Shown: positions 1-5,934, counted from the first letter of the stretch. The stretch is 5,934 nucleotides of DNA from Actinomycetota bacterium (GCA_009702845.1 WLHG01000067.1:1-5934), one strand, 5' to 3'. Notes: a model not told the origin generated them from the sequence alone. A program made the numbers and translations.

Positions 1-2370
1 GAGTACAAAGCAAACCGTGCAAAGACTCCAGATGAATTCCGATCACAAATGTCCTATCTACATGAACTCGTGACCGCCTTTGGTATTACATCCTTTGAAA
101 TCGATGGATATGAGGCCGATGATATTTTAGCCACAATCGCAAAGCGAGCGGAGAGCGAAGGCGCAGAGGTCTTAATCTGTACTGGTGATCGTGACTCATT
201 TCAATTGGTAAATGAAAAAACGACAGTTCTCTACCCAAAGAGAGGGGTCAGTGATCTAGCGAGAATGACACCTGCAGCGGTGGCGGAAAAATATGGAATG
301 TCCCCGTCGCAGTACCCAGATTTTGCAGCTTTGCGTGGAGATCCCAGTGATAATCTGCCTTCAGTACCGGGTGTAGGTGAAAAGACCGCTTCCAAATGGA
401 TTGTCGAGTATGGCTCCCTTAAAGAGTTAATCGCGAACTCCGATAAGTTGGCAGGCAAAGCGGGTCAGTCACTTCGAGACTCAATCGATAATGTAATACT
501 CAACAGTGAGTTAACCCAGCTAGTAGTTGATGTTCCGCTAGAACTATCTATCGATGCACTTGCATGGTCGGGAGTCGATGAGAGAAAGACTAATCCACTC
601 TTTGATGTCTTAGAGTTTAAAACTCTGAAAGAGCGCATGAAGCCAATTGCGTTGAAAGCGAGTGGTCCAACTAGCGATGAGCCTGAGTTAGTGCTCTTTG
701 CCGATGAGATGAGTAAGGGAGTGTTAACGCCTAAAGAGGCCGATGCAAAAATTGCAGCACACAAAGGAACTATCGCGCTGACATACCTGCTTGTCGATGA
801 GAAACTACATCGCTATGCAGTTGCCCTTTCACCGGATGATGTCTTTCTAGTCCATGCCTCAACAATGGGGGATTGGGCCACTAATCCAGATATCAAGAAA
901 ATTGCCCACGATGCCAAGAGTCTTGCGCGTACGAAATCCTTAGCTGGAATTGAGTTCGACACTGCTATCGCAGCATATTTAGTTAACCCTGGAGTTCGCG
1001 CCCAAGAACTGCGCGACTTGCAAGAGCGATGGGGATATGGCTCTGTAATTAATAAGACAACCCCAGAGCAAGAGTTACTGACTTCAGCCAGAGCTCTGTT
1101 TTCACTTCGAACCTCACTTACACGCGAATTAGTTGAGCGTAACCTTTTGGAGCTGTTCAATACACTTGAGCTACCAATTGCAGAGTTGTTGGCTCGTATG
1201 GAAAGTATCGGCATTGCCGTTGATCGCAAAGAGCTTGAAAAACTGCATAGCTTCTTCGACGGCGAAGTTGTACGTGAGACGAAGTTGGCTCATGAGTCTG
1301 CAGGCCACGAATTCAATGTTGCTTCTCCAAAGCAACTTCAGGTCGTGCTTTTCGATGAGTTATCACTACCGAAAACTAAAAAGATCAAAACTGGATATAC
1401 GACCGATGCTGAAAGTCTTGATTGGCTACATCAAAAGACTGGGCATCCAATTCTCACTCACCTATTACGAATTCGTGAGACAAAAAAGCTCTCAACGACA
1501 ATCGAAGGATTAATCGCTGAGATCGCCGAAGATGGGCGCATTCACACACACTTTGGGCAGACTGTTACGTCGACAGGTCGTCTCTCATCTATTGGACCGA
1601 ACTTACAGAATATCCCGGTGCGCACTGAGGAGGGGCGCACGATTAGAAATGCATTTGTCGCCGGAGCGGGGTATGTGGCTCTACTGACGGCAGATTACAG
1701 TCAGATTGAAATGCGGATCATGGCCCATCTATCTAATGATTCTAAATTATTAGCTGCCTTTGAATCCGGCGAGGATTTACATGCCACCATCGCCGCGGTT
1801 ATTTTTGGCGTCAAAGCCAACGATGTTGATCCTGAGATGCGCCGGCAAATCAAAGCGATGTCATATGGACTTGCATATGGGCTTTCCTCATATGGATTAT
1901 CTGCCCAGCTCGGCATCAGTCCCAGTGAGGCACAAGGTTTAATGGATACCTATTTCCAACGCTTTGGGGGCATTCGCGATTACTTAAAAACAGTGGTTGA
2001 AGATGCCCGCAAAGTTGGTTACACCGAAACGATTATGGGCCGTCGTCGTTATCTGCCCGATTTAATGAGTGATAATCGCCAACGCCGCGAAGTGGCAGAG
2101 CGCATGGCACTCAACGCGCCTATTCAAGGTTCGGCCGCCGATATTATTAAGTTAGCGATGCTTAAAGTGCAAGCGGCAATTGAAAAAGAAAGCTTGAAGT
2201 CGCGTTTGTTGCTACAGATTCATGATGAGTTAATCGTCGAAGTGGTAAAGGGCGAAGAAGAGAAGATAACGGTTTTGGTCAAGCGCGAGATGGGGACTGC
2301 CTATCCTCTGCGTGCTCCACTCAACGTCAGTGCTGGTTTAGGTCTGACTTGGCACGAAGCTGCTCATTAA
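1..2370 (+). CDS. polA: DNA polymerase I, 5'-truncated by the window edge
   Basis: Pol I fills gaps and removes RNA primers during lagging-strand synthesis and excision repair. The frame is open from base 1, upstream of the first ATG at 49, and its first residues (EYKANRAKTPDEFRSQ) already match Pol I, so the gene starts outside the window; roughly 75-100 residues are missing. Visible codons number 789 residues. The 5' nuclease domain shows EADD (38-41), TGDRD (61-65) and GDPSDNLP followed by a helix-hairpin-helix (113-126). The 3'-5' exonuclease fold remains (about 215-370), but its metal ligands are gone: the DxE of motif I is replaced by T261/L263, the motif II Asp by L308, and no Asp is available for motif III. 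The polymerase domain is intact: motif A DYSQIEMR (565-572), motif B with R614, K618, Y622 and Y626, motif C HDE (741-743). Tyr622 stands where E. coli has Phe762. A proofreading-dead Pol I is normal for actinobacteria. Confidence 0.97.
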   Translation, partial: EYKANRAKTPDEFRSQMSYLHELVTAFGITSFEIDGYEADDILATIAKRAESEGAEVLICTGDRDSFQLVNEKTTVLYPKRGVSDLARMTPAAVAEKYGMSPSQYPDFAALRGDPSDNLPSVPGVGEKTASKWIVEYGSLKELIANSDKLAGKAGQSLRDSIDNVILNSELTQLVVDVPLELSIDALAWSGVDERKTNPLFDVLEFKTLKERMKPIALKASGPTSDEPELVLFADEMSKGVLTPKEADAKIAAHKGTIALTYLLVDEKLHRYAVALSPDDVFLVHASTMGDWATNPDIKKIAHDAKSLARTKSLAGIEFDTAIAAYLVNPGVRAQELRDLQERWGYGSVINKTTPEQELLTSARALFSLRTSLTRELVERNLLELFNTLELPIAELLARMESIGIAVDRKELEKLHSFFDGEVVRETKLAHESAGHEFNVASPKQLQVVLFDELSLPKTKKIKTGYTTDAESLDWLHQKTGHPILTHLLRIRETKKLSTTIEGLIAEIAEDGRIHTHFGQTVTSTGRLSSIGPNLQNIPVRTEEGRTIRNAFVAGAGYVALLTADYSQIEMRIMAHLSNDSKLLAAFESGEDLHATIAAVIFGVKANDVDPEMRRQIKAMSYGLAYGLSSYGLSAQLGISPSEAQGLMDTYFQRFGGIRDYLKTVVEDARKVGYTETIMGRRRYLPDLMSDNRQRREVAERMALNAPIQGSAADIIKLAMLKVQAAIEKESLKSRLLLQIHDELIVEVVKGEEEKITVLVKREMGTAYPLRAPLNVSAGLGLTWHEAAH

Positions 2371-3614
2371 GTTGTGGTCGGGGAGTTACCTTCCATTGCC
2401 TGCACATCCTCTTCATCCGTAGGGATGCGATCCGCCGAACTTAAGCGTTTCTTACCAATAAGTAGTACAACGTTTCCGAGTCCTATAGAGAGAGCAGTTA
2501 AAGACAGACAGAATTGAGGAGAAATCTTTTCAGAGAGAACTCCGCCAACTGCCGCCCCAAGTGACATCACGCTTCCTTCAACTGTCCATAGCCAAGCCAT
2601 ATATGAGACTGCCGATCCCTTTGGTCTCACAGCCTCCATGACTTCCCAATAGAAGACTTGAATCGCTCCACCAACCAGGCCAAGAAATGCACCTGCAATC
2701 GCCATCGACCACCCAGGGTATGTAAATGCAATCGGAATTGAAACTAGAAACCAAATAAAATAGGTCTTGCGCATCGCAGCAAGCGATGATGTGCGTTTAG
2801 ATATTAACCCCGCCAATAATCCACCGATAATGCTAAATATTCCCATCGCGGCGAATACCCAAGCTGTCCGATGTGGAACCTTCTCAATTGTTGCAAAAGA
2901 TGGAACTGCAACATCGAAGAGACCCCAACCAAAACCAATGAATGACCCTTCTAGCATCATTAATCGAAGTGCGGGGCTGCGCCACAAAGATTGCGCACCA
3001 CTCTCCTTTTTCTCAGGCTTCCAATCTCTTGAAATTGGGGCAATCGTAAGGGCACCACCACCAATAATCATTAAGATCGCTGCCGTAATAAGAGCACTCC
3101 CTGGATGTGAAGAGAGCGCTAACGCAGTTGCAATCACTGGACCAATAACACCGGCAGTGTTCATAACGGATGTATCTACGGCATAGGCAGTACGCAGGAA
3201 ATCGCCCTTAACAATTGTTTTCCATAAAGGGCGAACAGATAGATTAATTGGTGGAGCGGTAAGCCCCATGATGGTGCCTAAGACAAGAATAAAAGTTGCT
3301 GAGTGTGAAATATTTACCATAATCATCATCGATGCATAACCTGGCACAAGAATTCGCAGCGGCCATTTCTGACCATACTTGTCGATGAGGGTTCCACGAA
3401 TGCCTGCAGTAAAGGAACCGGCGAGCGAGTTTGTGCCGATAACCAGCCCTGCTATTGCGATTGAGCCAGTCTCCTGTTGAGCTTTGAAAAAGAGAGCCAA
3501 AGCCACCATGCCGTAGGCCACGCGCGCAGGAAAAGCAGCCAATACCAAGACCCATACGTTTGGCATTGCAAATAAGGCGCGATAACGATTCATGACGCCC
3601 ATTAGTGTAATCAT
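2367..3614 (-). CDS. Major facilitator superfamily transporter, substrate unknown
   Basis: This is an inner-membrane secondary transporter of the MFS type, 415 residues from the outermost ATG. About twelve hydrophobic segments can be picked out (roughly 19-44, 52-72, 86-102, 105-120, 145-168, 174-192, 220-243, 251-271, 285-302, 304-322, 338-360, 366-387). A motif-A-like loop lies between helices 2 and 3 (G74-TLIDKYGQKWPLR), and a longer cytoplasmic loop (193-213) separates the two six-helix halves. The C-terminus is a short polar acidic tail. The start is uncertain: in-frame ATGs lie at 3614, 3602 and 3593, none with a clear Shine-Dalgarno sequence. The last gives the family-like beginning MNRYRALF and is a good alternative. 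The gene converges on polA, sharing a TTAA that carries both stops, and diverges from rpsA. The sequence does not reveal the substrate; drug or metabolite efflux is common in this type but is only a guess here. Confidence 0.88.
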   Translation of the reverse strand: MITLMGVMNRYRALFAMPNVWVLVLAAFPARVAYGMVALALFFKAQQETGSIAIAGLVIGTNSLAGSFTAGIRGTLIDKYGQKWPLRILVPGYASMMIMVNISHSATFILVLGTIMGLTAPPINLSVRPLWKTIVKGDFLRTAYAVDTSVMNTAGVIGPVIATALALSSHPGSALITAAILMIIGGGALTIAPISRDWKPEKKESGAQSLWRSPALRLMMLEGSFIGFGWGLFDVAVPSFATIEKVPHRTAWVFAAMGIFSIIGGLLAGLISKRTSSLAAMRKTYFIWFLVSIPIAFTYPGWSMAIAGAFLGLVGGAIQVFYWEVMEAVRPKGSAVSYMAWLWTVEGSVMSLGAAVGGVLSEKISPQFCLSLTALSIGLGNVVLLIGKKRLSSADRIPTDEEDVQAMEGNSPTTT

Positions 3615-3637
3615 TGCGCTCAGTCATAAGGGCGGAT

Positions 3638-3667
3638 TTGCTCAAAAGTGCGCTCAAACCGTACCCT
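3638..3667 (+). promoter_or_regulatory. Candidate rpsA promoter
   Basis: TTGCTC (3638-3643) and TACCCT (3662-3667, fitting the actinobacterial TANNNT -10) are separated by 18 bases. Initiation would fall near 3674, giving a leader of about 50 bases before the rpsA TTG. The -35 match is moderate and the placement is by eye. A promoter is needed somewhere here, because the gene upstream points the other way. Confidence 0.35.
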
Positions 3668-3677
3668 TGCCCTCCAG

Positions 3678-3689
3678 CCACATATGTGG
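3678..3689. repeat. Perfect 12-bp palindrome in the MFS-rpsA divergent region
   Basis: CCACATATGTGG reads identically on both strands, with no mismatch and no spacer. It lies 33 bases upstream of the rpsA TTG and, if the proposed promoter is right, just inside the transcribed leader. Such a site could bind a dimeric regulator, but nothing in the window identifies one and chance is not excluded. Confidence 0.5.
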
Positions 3690-3713
3690 AAACTACTACT
3701 CATCTATCCCTAC

Positions 3714-3717
3714 GGAG
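3714..3717 (+). promoter_or_regulatory. Ribosome binding site that sets the rpsA TTG start
   Basis: GGAG lies five bases before TTG at 3723. The in-frame ATGs farther upstream (3648, 3684) have no comparable site and would add residues unlike any S1 N-terminus, whereas the TTG gives STTTPVIAVNDIG, matching actinobacterial S1. This is the one clear Shine-Dalgarno sequence in the window. Confidence 0.75.
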
Positions 3718-3722
3718 CTCAC

Positions 3723-5102
3723 TTGTCTACAACAACACCAGTAATTGCAGTAAATGACATTGGATCGGCCGCTGATTTTCTAGCAGCAATCGAAGGAACA
3801 ATTAGAAATTTCAATGACGGTGATCTCGTCACCGGAACAATCGTTCAAGTTGGTCGCGAAGAAGTTCTCGTTGACATCGGTTACAAAACTGAAGGAGTAA
3901 TTCCTTCTCGCGAACTTTCAATTCGCCACGATGTAGACCCAAATGAGATTGTTAAAGTCGGAGAGTTGATTGAAGCTCTCGTTCTACAAAAAGAGGATAA
4001 AGAAGGTCGCCTTATTCTTTCCAAGAAGCGTGCACAATACGAGCGTGCATGGGGAGATATCGAAGGCAAGAAAGAGCGCGATGAGGTTGTCATCGGAACT
4101 GTTATTGAAGTTGTTAAGGGCGGACTCATTGTTGACATCGGTCTTCGTGGCTTCTTGCCAGCGTCCCTCGTTGAAATGCGCCGTGTTCGCGACTTAACGC
4201 CATACATTGGCAAGCAGGTTGAAGCGCGCATCATCGAGCTCGATAAGAATCGCAACAACGTTGTTCTTTCACGCCGCGCATTCCTTGAGCAGACACAGTC
4301 AGAATCACGCACTACATTCCTTAACCAACTTCAAAAGGGTCAAGTTCGCACAGGTGTTGTCTCATCTATCGTGAACTTCGGAGCTTTCGTAGATCTTGGT
4401 GGGGTTGACGGTTTGGTCCACGTATCTGAACTTTCATGGAAGCACATCGATCATCCAGGTGAAGTTGTTGAAGTTGGCGACGAGGTTACCGTTGAAGTTC
4501 TCGAAGTTGATTTCGAGCGCGAGCGTGTATCACTCTCTCTTAAGGCGACACAAGAAGACCCATGGCAGGCATTTGCTCGCACACATACAATCAATCAGGT
4601 TGTCCCAGGTGTAGTGACAAAGCTAGTTCCATTCGGTGCATTTATCCGCGTACACGAGGGCATTGAAGGCCTCGTTCACATCTCAGAGTTGGCCGAACGC
4701 CACGTTGAGATTCCAGAGCAGGTTGTTGCAGTTGACGACGAGCTCTTTGTAAAGATTATCGATATCGATCTCGAGCGTCGTCGCATCTCACTTTCATTGA
4801 AGCAGGCAAATGAAGGACATGAGATTGAGATCGAAGCATTTGATCCAACGCAATATGGAATGGCTGCGCGTTATGACGCGGAAGGAAACTTTATCTACCC
4901 AGAAGGTTTCGATTCAGAGACTCAAGAGTGGAAGCCAGGACATGAAACTCAGCGCGAAGAGTGGGAGCGTCAATACGCTCAAGCTCAAGAGCGTTTCATG
5001 GCACATAAGAAGCAGAAGGCAGAAGCCAAGGCGGCAGATGCTGCAGCAACTCCTGAAGATGGCGCAGTAGAGGCCGTCGCAGAGGCTGTAACAGCAGAAT
5101 AA
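3723..5102 (+). CDS. rpsA: 30S ribosomal protein S1
   Basis: S1 binds single-stranded mRNA on the 30S subunit and helps deliver it to the decoding site. From the TTG start the protein has 459 residues. Four S1 (OB-fold RNA-binding) domains are visible at about 31-103, 119-190, 205-277 and 290-363. The third and fourth carry the most canonical motifs (NFGAFVDLGGVDGLVHVSEL and PFGAFIRVHEGIEGLVHISEL, each with an ERxRxSLSLK end). A charged tail (364-459) follows, containing the actinobacterial FDPTQYGM and YPEGFDSET stretches and ending in an Ala/Glu-rich low-complexity run. Four domains instead of the six of E. coli S1 is usual for actinobacteria. The coding sequence uses a narrower codon set than its neighbours (many GTT, CGC, AAG, CTC), as expected for a highly expressed gene. 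It has its own leader and a strong terminator, so it is probably transcribed alone. Confidence 0.97.
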   Translation: MSTTTPVIAVNDIGSAADFLAAIEGTIRNFNDGDLVTGTIVQVGREEVLVDIGYKTEGVIPSRELSIRHDVDPNEIVKVGELIEALVLQKEDKEGRLILSKKRAQYERAWGDIEGKKERDEVVIGTVIEVVKGGLIVDIGLRGFLPASLVEMRRVRDLTPYIGKQVEARIIELDKNRNNVVLSRRAFLEQTQSESRTTFLNQLQKGQVRTGVVSSIVNFGAFVDLGGVDGLVHVSELSWKHIDHPGEVVEVGDEVTVEVLEVDFERERVSLSLKATQEDPWQAFARTHTINQVVPGVVTKLVPFGAFIRVHEGIEGLVHISELAERHVEIPEQVVAVDDELFVKIIDIDLERRRISLSLKQANEGHEIEIEAFDPTQYGMAARYDAEGNFIYPEGFDSETQEWKPGHETQREEWERQYAQAQERFMAHKKQKAEAKAADAAATPEDGAVEAVAEAVTAE

Positions 5103-5111
5103 GGATTTATT

Positions 5112-5151
5112 GAAAAGGGCCCGGCGTAACCGCCGGGCCCTTTTCTCTTTT
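5112..5151 (+). terminator. Intrinsic terminator of rpsA
   Basis: A perfect inverted repeat begins ten bases after the rpsA stop: the arms at 5112-5126 and 5131-5145 pair over 15 bp (core GGGCCCGGCG / CGCCGGGCCC) around a TAAC loop. The descending arm ends in TTTT and continues as a pyrimidine tract (CTCTTTT to 5151). The A-run on the ascending side also makes it a possible weaker terminator for the opposite strand. Confidence 0.95.
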
Positions 5152-5224
5152 CAAAGGAGTCCATTGAAGACGTGAGCTGTTGTCTATTAACCTCACTTAC
5201 TTCTAATGGACTCTCTTTGAAAGA
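5146..5224. other. Long imperfect hairpin between rpsA and coaE, function unknown
   Basis: The left arm 5146-5165 (TCTTTTCAAAGGAGTCCATT) pairs with the right arm 5205-5224. GAGTCCATT/AATGGACTC is nine perfect pairs, then come one G-U pair, one bulged C (5215) and seven more pairs (CAAA/TTTG plus three T-A), with two further pairs past a bulged T (5148). Inside the loop the pairing continues: GAAG (5166-5169)/CTTC (5200-5203), GTGAG (5172-5176)/CTCAC (5192-5196) and GTT (5179-5181)/AAC (5189-5191), closing on a seven-base loop. That is about 30 pairs in 79 bases. The left arm overlaps the U-tract of the rpsA terminator and the right arm ends about 30 bases before coaE. No clear open frame or known RNA family is recognised. 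It could be a structured RNA, a second transcript-end or stability structure, or a remnant of a small inverted-repeat element. Confidence 0.6.
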
Positions 5225-5242
5225 ATAAAAGCAAGTGCGCGC

Positions 5243-5248
5243 TATCCT
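5243..5248 (+). promoter_or_regulatory. -10 element of a predicted leaderless coaE promoter
   Basis: TATCCT fits TANNNT and ends exactly six bases before the coaE ATG (5255), so transcription would begin at the A of the start codon. No Shine-Dalgarno-like purine run precedes the ATG, which supports leaderless initiation. TTGAAA at 5217-5222 resembles a -35 but is 20 bases away, longer than normal spacing, and overlaps the right arm of the 5146-5224 hairpin. Confidence 0.6.
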
Positions 5249-5254
5249 TTCTGC

Positions 5255-5845
5255 ATGCGAGTTATAGCTTTGACTGGTGGAATCGGTTGTGGCAAGTCTC
5301 TGGCCGCCGAATATTTTGCTGATCTTGGAGCACTTGTTATTGATGCTGATCAACTGGCGCGCGCGGCAATCGAACGTGGCTCGAGTGGTTTTGATGAGGT
5401 TGTTGCAATCTTTGGTGATTCGATTCTGAAAAATGGTGAGATTGATCGCCGAGCTTTGGGTGAACTGGTTTTTAGAGATCCCGCTAAGAAAGCTGTGTTA
5501 GAAGCGATCATTCATCCGTGGGTACGCAGTGAGTTCGAGGCTGCCGTTGCCTCTCTGACTGGAAATCAAACTCTGGTCTATGAGATTCCGCTGCTCTTTG
5601 AAACCGGTGGGGCCGACCGCTTTGAAACGGTTATTACAGTTGAAGCCGAGTTGGATAGGCGCATCGAACGGTTACGAGAAAAGGGTCTGCACGCTTCGGA
5701 GATAGAGGCTCGCATGGCGGCGCAAGCCTCACGCGAAGAGAGGCTCTCAATCGCCGACTTTGTCATTGAAAACAGCGGCTCCAAGGATGACTTATTGCGA
5801 CAAGTCGAAAATATTTGGGAGGCTTTAGCCACTTCTTCAAAGTAG
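5255..5845 (+). CDS. coaE: Dephospho-CoA kinase
   Basis: CoaE catalyses the last step of coenzyme A synthesis in the cytoplasm, phosphorylating the ribose 3'-hydroxyl of dephospho-CoA with ATP. The 196 residues are typical of the single-domain enzyme. A Walker A loop GGIGCGKS lies at 8-15, followed by the conserved IDADQLAR (29-36), the IIHPWVR segment (85-91), the YEIPLLFETG segment (109-118) in the CoA-binding region, and the C-terminal RMAAQASREERLSIADFVIENSG block (153-175), which includes the lid and nucleotide-binding end. The start at 5255 places the P-loop at the normal distance from the N-terminus. M. tuberculosis CoaE carries an extra GrpB-like domain after the kinase; it is absent here, in line with a compact genome. 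The stop overlaps the proposed -10 element of uvrB, nine bases before its start. Confidence 0.96.
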   Translation: MRVIALTGGIGCGKSLAAEYFADLGALVIDADQLARAAIERGSSGFDEVVAIFGDSILKNGEIDRRALGELVFRDPAKKAVLEAIIHPWVRSEFEAAVASLTGNQTLVYEIPLLFETGGADRFETVITVEAELDRRIERLREKGLHASEIEARMAAQASREERLSIADFVIENSGSKDDLLRQVENIWEALATSSK

Positions 5846-5848
5846 AGT
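5843..5848 (+). promoter_or_regulatory. -10 element of a predicted leaderless uvrB promoter
   Basis: TAGAGT fits TANNNT, and its first three bases are the coaE stop codon. It ends six bases before the uvrB ATG, the same geometry as at coaE. No good -35 is visible 16-18 bases upstream. The alternative is that GAG (5845-5847) acts as a weak ribosome binding site on a coaE-uvrB transcript; the two readings are not exclusive. Confidence 0.45.
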
Positions 5849-5854
5849 TGACTA

Positions 5855-5934
5855 ATGCGCCCGATATCCGATTTGCAGCGACGGGTTGAGCCTTTTGAAG
5901 TAATTAGTGACTACATTCCAGCTGGTGATCAGCC
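5855..5934 (+). CDS. uvrB: Excinuclease ABC subunit B, N-terminal fragment cut by the window edge
   Basis: UvrB is the DNA-helicase-like subunit that verifies damage and recruits UvrC in nucleotide excision repair. Only 26 complete codons are present: MRPISDLQRRVEPFEVISDY, then IPAGDQ and a partial codon for P. The run FEVISDYIPAGDQP is the diagnostic UvrB N-terminus (general pattern F-x-[VL]-x-S-x-[YF]-x-P-x-G-D-Q-P), which lies just before the Walker A motif; that motif would come beyond the window. The position just after rpsA-coaE agrees with actinobacterial gene order. The frame is open to the last base. Confidence 0.9.
   Translation, partial: MRPISDLQRRVEPFEVISDYIPAGDQ

Noticed and set aside
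2414..2427. CATCC-GTAG-GGATG hairpin near the polA/MFS 3' ends as a terminator
   Set aside because: Only a 5-bp stem, no U-tract on either side, and it lies inside the MFS coding sequence.
3615..3656. Repeated TGCGCTCA (3615-3622, 3649-3656) and GCTCAAA (3640-3646, 3652-3658) near the divergent promoters
   Set aside because: They are short and unevenly spaced, with only two copies each; not distinguishable from chance without comparison to relatives.
3244..3681. Second minus-strand open frame overlapping the MFS gene start
   Set aside because: It reads another frame of the MFS coding DNA, gives no membrane-like or domain-like protein, and conflicts with a well-supported gene.
3648..3722. 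Upstream ATG codons (3648, 3684) in frame with rpsA as the gene start
   Set aside because: Neither has a ribosome binding site, the added residues do not resemble S1 proteins, and TTG at 3723 has GGAG at good spacing with a matching N-terminus.
3881..4312. Long open frame on the minus strand opposite rpsA
   Set aside because: Its Arg/Ser-rich translation has no recognisable domain and is what codon bias in rpsA would create on the other strand; rpsA itself is certain.
4461..4508. Four spaced GAAGTT repeats in rpsA
   Set aside because: They encode the Val-Glu-Val beta-strand pattern of an S1 domain with preferred codons, so protein sequence explains them.
5800..5854. LexA/SOS box upstream of uvrB
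   Set aside because: No GAAC-N4-GTTC type site is visible; the AAATATTT palindrome at 5809-5816 is inside coaE codons and does not fit the consensus.
5849..5854. TTGACT just before uvrB as a -35 element
   Set aside because: It abuts the uvrB ATG, so any start it set would lie inside the gene; its likely relevance is only as the six-base gap after TAGAGT.
1..5934. CRISPR array, tRNA/rRNA, insertion sequence or defence-type gene cluster
   Set aside because: No regularly spaced repeats, RNA-gene signature, transposase or recombinase domain was seen; every gene is a core function or a transporter.

Overview
The window holds an ordinary housekeeping segment of an actinobacterial chromosome: polA (5' end cut off by the window), an MFS transporter on the opposite strand, rpsA, coaE and the first 26 codons of uvrB. 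The protein sequences are close to the actinobacterial versions: S1 with its actinobacterial N-terminus and acidic C-terminal tail, and Pol I with a dead proofreading domain and the 'KAMSYGLAYG' motif B. The DNA is only moderately GC-rich (just under half G+C by eye), intergenic spaces are very small and genes overlap. Together this suggests a streamlined, low-GC actinobacterium such as the freshwater acI / Nanopelagicales (Planktophila-like) group. That lineage is an inference from composition and protein flavour, not from a database search.

Layout: polA runs from the left edge to 2370 on the plus strand. It meets the convergent MFS gene (minus strand, 2367-3614) at one shared TTAA that holds both stop codons. 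A divergent intergenic region of about 108 bp (3615-3722) separates the MFS start from rpsA. It contains a candidate promoter, a perfect 12-bp palindrome (3678-3689) and a GGAG ribosome binding site that fixes rpsA at a TTG start (3723). rpsA (four S1 domains) ends at 5102 and is followed by a textbook intrinsic terminator. A second, longer imperfect hairpin (5146-5224) that no annotated gene explains lies directly behind it. coaE (5255-5845) and uvrB (from 5855) follow. Both lack a convincing Shine-Dalgarno sequence, and both have a TANNNT -10 hexamer exactly six bases before the ATG, which predicts leaderless transcripts.

The gene set combines DNA repair and replication (polA, uvrB), translation (rpsA) and cofactor synthesis (coaE). 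The order polA-rpsA-coaE-(near)uvrB is familiar from other actinobacteria such as Mycobacterium tuberculosis; the MFS gene is the extra element here. I see no mobile element, CRISPR array, tRNA or rRNA, and no clear new multi-gene system. The items most worth a second look are the unexplained hairpin at 5146-5224, the matched leaderless promoters, and the palindrome in the rpsA leader.
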